A DNA stretch of 35,897 nt, from contig JABISF010000039.1 in assembly GCA_018699935.1 (NCBI GenBank), positions 1-35,897 of the forward strand, given 5' to 3'. Under the pieces are notes generated by a model, which was given only the letters and a program-made list of their open reading frames with translations, did no database searches and was not told the origin of the DNA. Each line of letters starts with the position of its first letter. Positions within the stretch are counted from its first letter, which is position 1. Origin of the DNA: Flavobacteriaceae bacterium. Its GTDB lineage: Bacteria; Bacteroidota; Bacteroidia; Flavobacteriales; Flavobacteriaceae. Shown piece after piece: positions 33,104-35,897 of the stretch. Made by a program: the position numbers and the translations under genes.

Positions 33104-33673
33104 TTTTTTTTTACCCAAATTTTTCATGATGCTTGCTTCAAATTTCAATAAGGCCTTCCATTTTTCATCAACTATTTTCGGATCATCGGCATAGGTTTTT
33201 GCCAATTTTGTAAAGAGGGTATAGTGATGCGCCTCACTGATCATCAGCTTTTTGTAAAACTTGCGCAACTGGGGGTCTTCTATGGCTTCAGAAAGCAATC
33301 GAAAGCGTTCGCAACTTCGGGCTTCAATTAGGGCTGCATAGAGCAATTTATGAATCAGATGTACGGTTTTGGAACCCCCTTTGGGGAAAAAGGTCAGCAA
33401 TTCCAAAACGTATTCGTCTTTGCGCTCTCTTCCTAGGGTATATCCTCGTTCCAAAAGGAGTTCATGCACCATTTTAAAATGACTCATTTCTTCTTGTGCC
33501 AAATCGGTCATGGCACTTACTAATTCGGTTCTTTCGGGAAAACCGATAATCAATGAAATGGCAGTGCTGGCGGCTTTCTGTTCACAATAGGCGTGATCTG
33601 TTAAAATTTCCGCTATGTTTTTTTCGACAATATTCACCCAACGGGGGTCGGTAGGGAGTTGAAGTCCAAGCAT
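33090..33673 (-). CDS. miaE: tRNA-(ms2io6A37) hydroxylase, with a frame change near the C-terminus
   Basis: MiaE is a non-haem di-iron enzyme that hydroxylates the isopentenyl group of ms2i6A37 in tRNA. Iron-binding residues are E31, E62 with H65 (EEMSHF), E117 and E147 with H150 (EAHH). The uninterrupted frame runs on to 32882 for 263 residues, with the last ~70 an antisense shadow of ppx. At the A9 tract (33104-33112), one more A would give LGKKKTIHG and a stop at 33090-33092, for 194 residues. That is the family length and, as I recall, the usual ending. The gene therefore looks one base short, or is read by slippage. It follows dnaX by 6 nt. Confidence 0.87.
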
Positions 33674-33679
33674 GGTAAT

Positions 33680-35538
33680 TTATATTTCTAGGTCAAATTT
33701 ATCTTTTAATACAGCTAAATTAGGATTAATTTTAAGTAGGTAGGCAAACTTCTCATGGGTAGATACAGCCACTTCTTCGTGTACCTTTTTATTGGCAACA
33801 AACTTTATTTTAAGATCGTAATGGTTTAATTTTTCCTTTAAAATGGGAAGAAAATGTTCCATTTCCCGCACCAATTCGTTTTGATTCATGTCGTTGGCAA
33901 CACTGCACGTCAACACATAGTTTTCATCCACAGTAGGTTTTGCCATCCGCAAGAGTGAAACCATATTTTGCGATCCCCGTTCATTTAGTGTTGCAATATA
34001 GGATTCCCAAACCTGATCCAATTGTTCTTGGGTATAGGGTTCAGATGGAAGTGCTTCACTTGGGATGGATTGCTTTTCTTTTTGGCGTAAATTTTTCTTT
34101 AGCGCAATACTGGATAATGAAAAACTCGAAACGGCTGCTTTTGGGGGGATTTCAGCGGTAACCGGTGGGTTTGCTATTTCTTTTGTTTCGGTGACTTCAA
34201 CAGGCGTTGTTTCAGCGGCTTCAACAGTTGCTGTTTCAATAGCCTCATCGACCTTTGTTTCCTCTCTTTTTTGAGCATCGACTTCTGTTGTTTGCACCGC
34301 TACCTTTTCATAGAAAACTTCTTTATCTTCGGGCTTTGATCGCATTTCATCCGAAGGAGTTGGTTCAGGAGTGTCTGGTATTGGTGTCGTTTGCGCTGAT
34401 GAAGAAGTGGGGACAGGAGGTAGGGTAGATGTTCTGGTTTGATCGGCCTCAGGCTGAATTATATAGCCTTTTTTTTTTCTCCATCAAGATGGAGCGAAGC
34501 CAATTGCATTAAGCAAAGTTCTGTATGAACTCGTTTATTTCTACTATTCTTATAATTAAGTGCTGCCGTATTCGTAATCTCTAAGGCGTCGAGTAGGAGT
34601 GAAGGTGCCAATGTTGCTGATTGGGTGCTGTATTGTTGCTGTATGTGTTTCCCCACCTCCATGATGGTTGCCGTATTGGAGTCTTTTGCGAGCATCAAAT
34701 TCCTGAAATGAGTTCCTAGTCCCGTTAAAAATTGAAGTCCGTCAATGCCTCTTTGTTCCAAGCCATCGTAATCCAAGAGCAATCCACTCAATTCGTGTGC
34801 AAAAATCTTTCGCGCCAATTCAAAATAAGTATCGTAATCTAATACATTGAGGTTTTCAGCCACCGAAGCAACACTCAGATTTCCATTGGTAAAACTCACC
34901 ATTCGATCAAAAATAGACAAGGCGTCTCGCATGGCGCCCTCTGCTTTTTGGGCAATTAGAAAAAGTGCGTCTTCTTCGAAGCTTAGTGCTTTGAGGGTGG
35001 CAATTTTGACCAAATACGCTTGAATGGCTTCTATTGGAATTCTTTTAAAATCATAGACCTGACAACGCGACAAAACCGTGGGGATGATTTTATTTTTTTC
35101 GGTGGTAGCCAAAATAAAAATCACATGTTTGGGAGGTTCCTCCAAAGTTTTTAAAAACGCATTAAATGCGGAGGAAGAGAGCATATGCGCCTCGTCTATA
35201 ATATAAATTTTATGTGTTCCCACCTGTGGGGGAATACGCACTTGCTCATTGATTTTCCGAATGTCTTCCACCGAGTTGTTGGAAGCAGCGTCCAATTCAA
35301 AAATATTGAAGGCATAGTCGGAATCTGCCGTTTCTTCAGTTGTACTGTTGATTTGTTTGGCTAAAATTCGAGCACAGGAGGTTTTTCCCACTCCTCTGGG
35401 ACCACAAAACAACAAGGCCTGCGCGAGTTGATTGCTTTCCAAGGCATTTTTCAGCGTTTGAGTAATGCTTTCTTGCCCCACCACCTCCTCAAAGGTTTGC
35501 GGTCGATATTTTAAAGCAGAAACTATAAATGATTCCAT
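33680..35538 (-). CDS. dnaX: DNA polymerase III subunit gamma/tau, in two frames joined at an A10 tract
   Basis: DnaX is the ATPase of the clamp loader. Frame 0 encodes domains I-III: Walker A GPRGVGKT (residues 46-53), IYIIDEAHMLS and the sensor LATTEKNKIIP. It stops at 34459-34461, just past an A10-G tract, giving a gamma-like product of 359 residues. The -1 frame is open from that tract to 33680, giving a proline/threonine-rich linker and a tau-like C-terminal domain, for 619 residues in all. The usual CxxC zinc finger after Walker A is missing (KQINSTTEETADSDYAFNIF), which I recall is common in Flavobacteriia. The start is ATG 35538, since the frame's earlier ATG lies upstream of the -7 box. 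Confidence 0.9.
34451..34478 (-). other. slippery A10-G tract and small hairpin in dnaX
   Basis: The minus strand has ten A (34469-34478) followed by GG, so the frame-0 codons include the heptamer A-AAA-AAG, the same slippery heptamer used in E. coli dnaX. GGAG lies directly upstream. A 5-bp hairpin AGGCT/AGCCT (34465-34469 with 34451-34455) starts at the last A. The frame-0 stop TAA follows two codons after AAG. Confidence 0.65.
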
Positions 35539-35545
35539 GTTGTCA

Positions 35546-35553
35546 CAAATATA
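35546..35553 (-). promoter_or_regulatory. -7 box for dnaX; decides the start codon
   Basis: The minus strand reads TATATTTG, a match to TAnnTTTG, ending 7 nt before the ATG at 35538. The upstream ATG at 35565 lies before this box and cannot be in an mRNA from it. The message would be leaderless or nearly so. Confidence 0.55.
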
Positions 35554-35617
35554 AGCATCCCCCATTTTGGATGCGAATCCCTTTGGAATAATTCTGTGTT
35601 AATTATCAACAATAGAC

Positions 35618-35625
35618 TAAATTTG
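35618..35625 (+). promoter_or_regulatory. -7 box for rnpB
   Basis: TAAATTTG matches TAnnTTTG and ends about 6 nt before the expected 5' end of the RNase P RNA. No canonical -33 box is evident. Confidence 0.55.
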
Positions 35626-35631
35626 CAGCGC

Positions 35632-35897
35632 AGGCCATCTTATCGCTCCGTTTTTTTGACGGAGAGGAAAGTCCGGACACCACAGAGCAGCATAGCGGGT
35701 AACACCCGTCCTTCGGCAACGAAGCGGACCAGTGCAACAGAAAGCAAGTACAGTTCGGCTGTAGTGAAACCAGGTAAACTCTATGCGGTGCAACGCCAAG
35801 TATATCTACAATTAAGAGCGGCTCGTTCGATGTAGAAGGGTGGGCGGCTAGAATGTCTTAGTAATAAGCCATCCAGATAAATGATAAGACTCGACAG
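35632..35897 (+). ncRNA. rnpB: RNase P RNA (bacterial class A), 3' end outside the window
   Basis: The catalytic RNA of RNase P, which cuts the 5' leader from tRNA precursors. Universally conserved parts are visible: GAGGAAAGTCCGGAC at about 35664, the ACAGAAA segment at 35737 and GTGAAACCAGGTAAACTC at about 35764. The 3' half of P4 and the closing arm of P1 are not yet reached at 35897, so the gene is truncated by the window edge. The 5' end is estimated from the -7 box and conserved P1 start. A 79-codon open frame across this RNA is spurious. Confidence 0.95.

Noticed and set aside
33680-34345. Separate gene for the dnaX tail, starting at the ATG at 34345
   Set aside because: The same frame is open back to the A10 tract and continues the linker; the tail aligns with the tau-like end of DnaX, so one gene with a frame change is simpler.
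35596-35835. 79-codon open frame at the right edge
   Set aside because: It lies over conserved RNase P RNA elements and begins before the RNA; there is no reason to think it is translated.
1-35897. A novel defence or mobile system
   Set aside because: No integrase, transposase, toxin-antitoxin pair, phage gene, CRISPR or unknown multi-gene island is visible; almost every gene belongs to a known housekeeping family.

Overview
The window is an ordinary chromosomal stretch from a member of the Bacteroidota, most likely the family Flavobacteriaceae. Support for this comes from low GC, promoters of the TTTG-N19-TAnnTTTG type at many genes, few Shine-Dalgarno sequences, a split transketolase, a PorT-type barrel protein, an MsrB pair, a DnaX without its zinc finger, and the pyrR-pyrB and ppk-ppx arrangements. 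The species cannot be fixed from the sequence alone. Almost every gene is recognisable housekeeping. I see no phage, transposase, CRISPR array or defence island.

Layout: (1) 1-5000: two tandem tRNA-Lys(TTT) genes on the minus strand, aroK, a phosphoribosyltransferase, an Hsp15-type S4 protein, a lipoprotein FKBP with a calcium-repeat-like tail, and a minus-strand operon of two transketolase halves plus a barrel protein. (2) 5000-11200: tgt, an LptF/LptG permease and an EamA transporter (packed), then accA and dnaB. (3) 11200-15900: lpd, two overlapping msrB genes (one cytosolic, one lipoprotein), an M48 protease and an MFS transporter. (4) 15860-18690: an ECF sigma factor, an anti-sigma-like membrane protein and two secreted proteins built from short strand repeats. 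(5) 18860-26200: lon, cmk, a frameshifted beta-propeller lipoprotein, a palindromic G/C-run element, and rpsA with a leader of about 105 nt. (6) 26200-33100: pyrR-pyrB-small protein-rnz, then pdxH, sixA, ppk and ppx, closely packed. (7) 33090-35540, minus strand: dnaX and miaE, both with a frame change at a long poly-A tract. (8) The 5' part of the RNase P RNA gene closes the window.

The best lead is dnaX. Its reading frame stops just after an A10-G tract at the end of domain III, and the -1 frame is open from that tract to the end of a tau-like tail. This matches the layout used by gamma/tau-producing dnaX genes, but with the long form as the shifted product. The neighbouring miaE has a similar one-base shortfall at an A9 tract near its stop codon. 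These are the only coding A/T runs of nine or more that I found, and runs of eight are all in frame. Real slippage and homopolymer under-calling must therefore be told apart before any biology is claimed.
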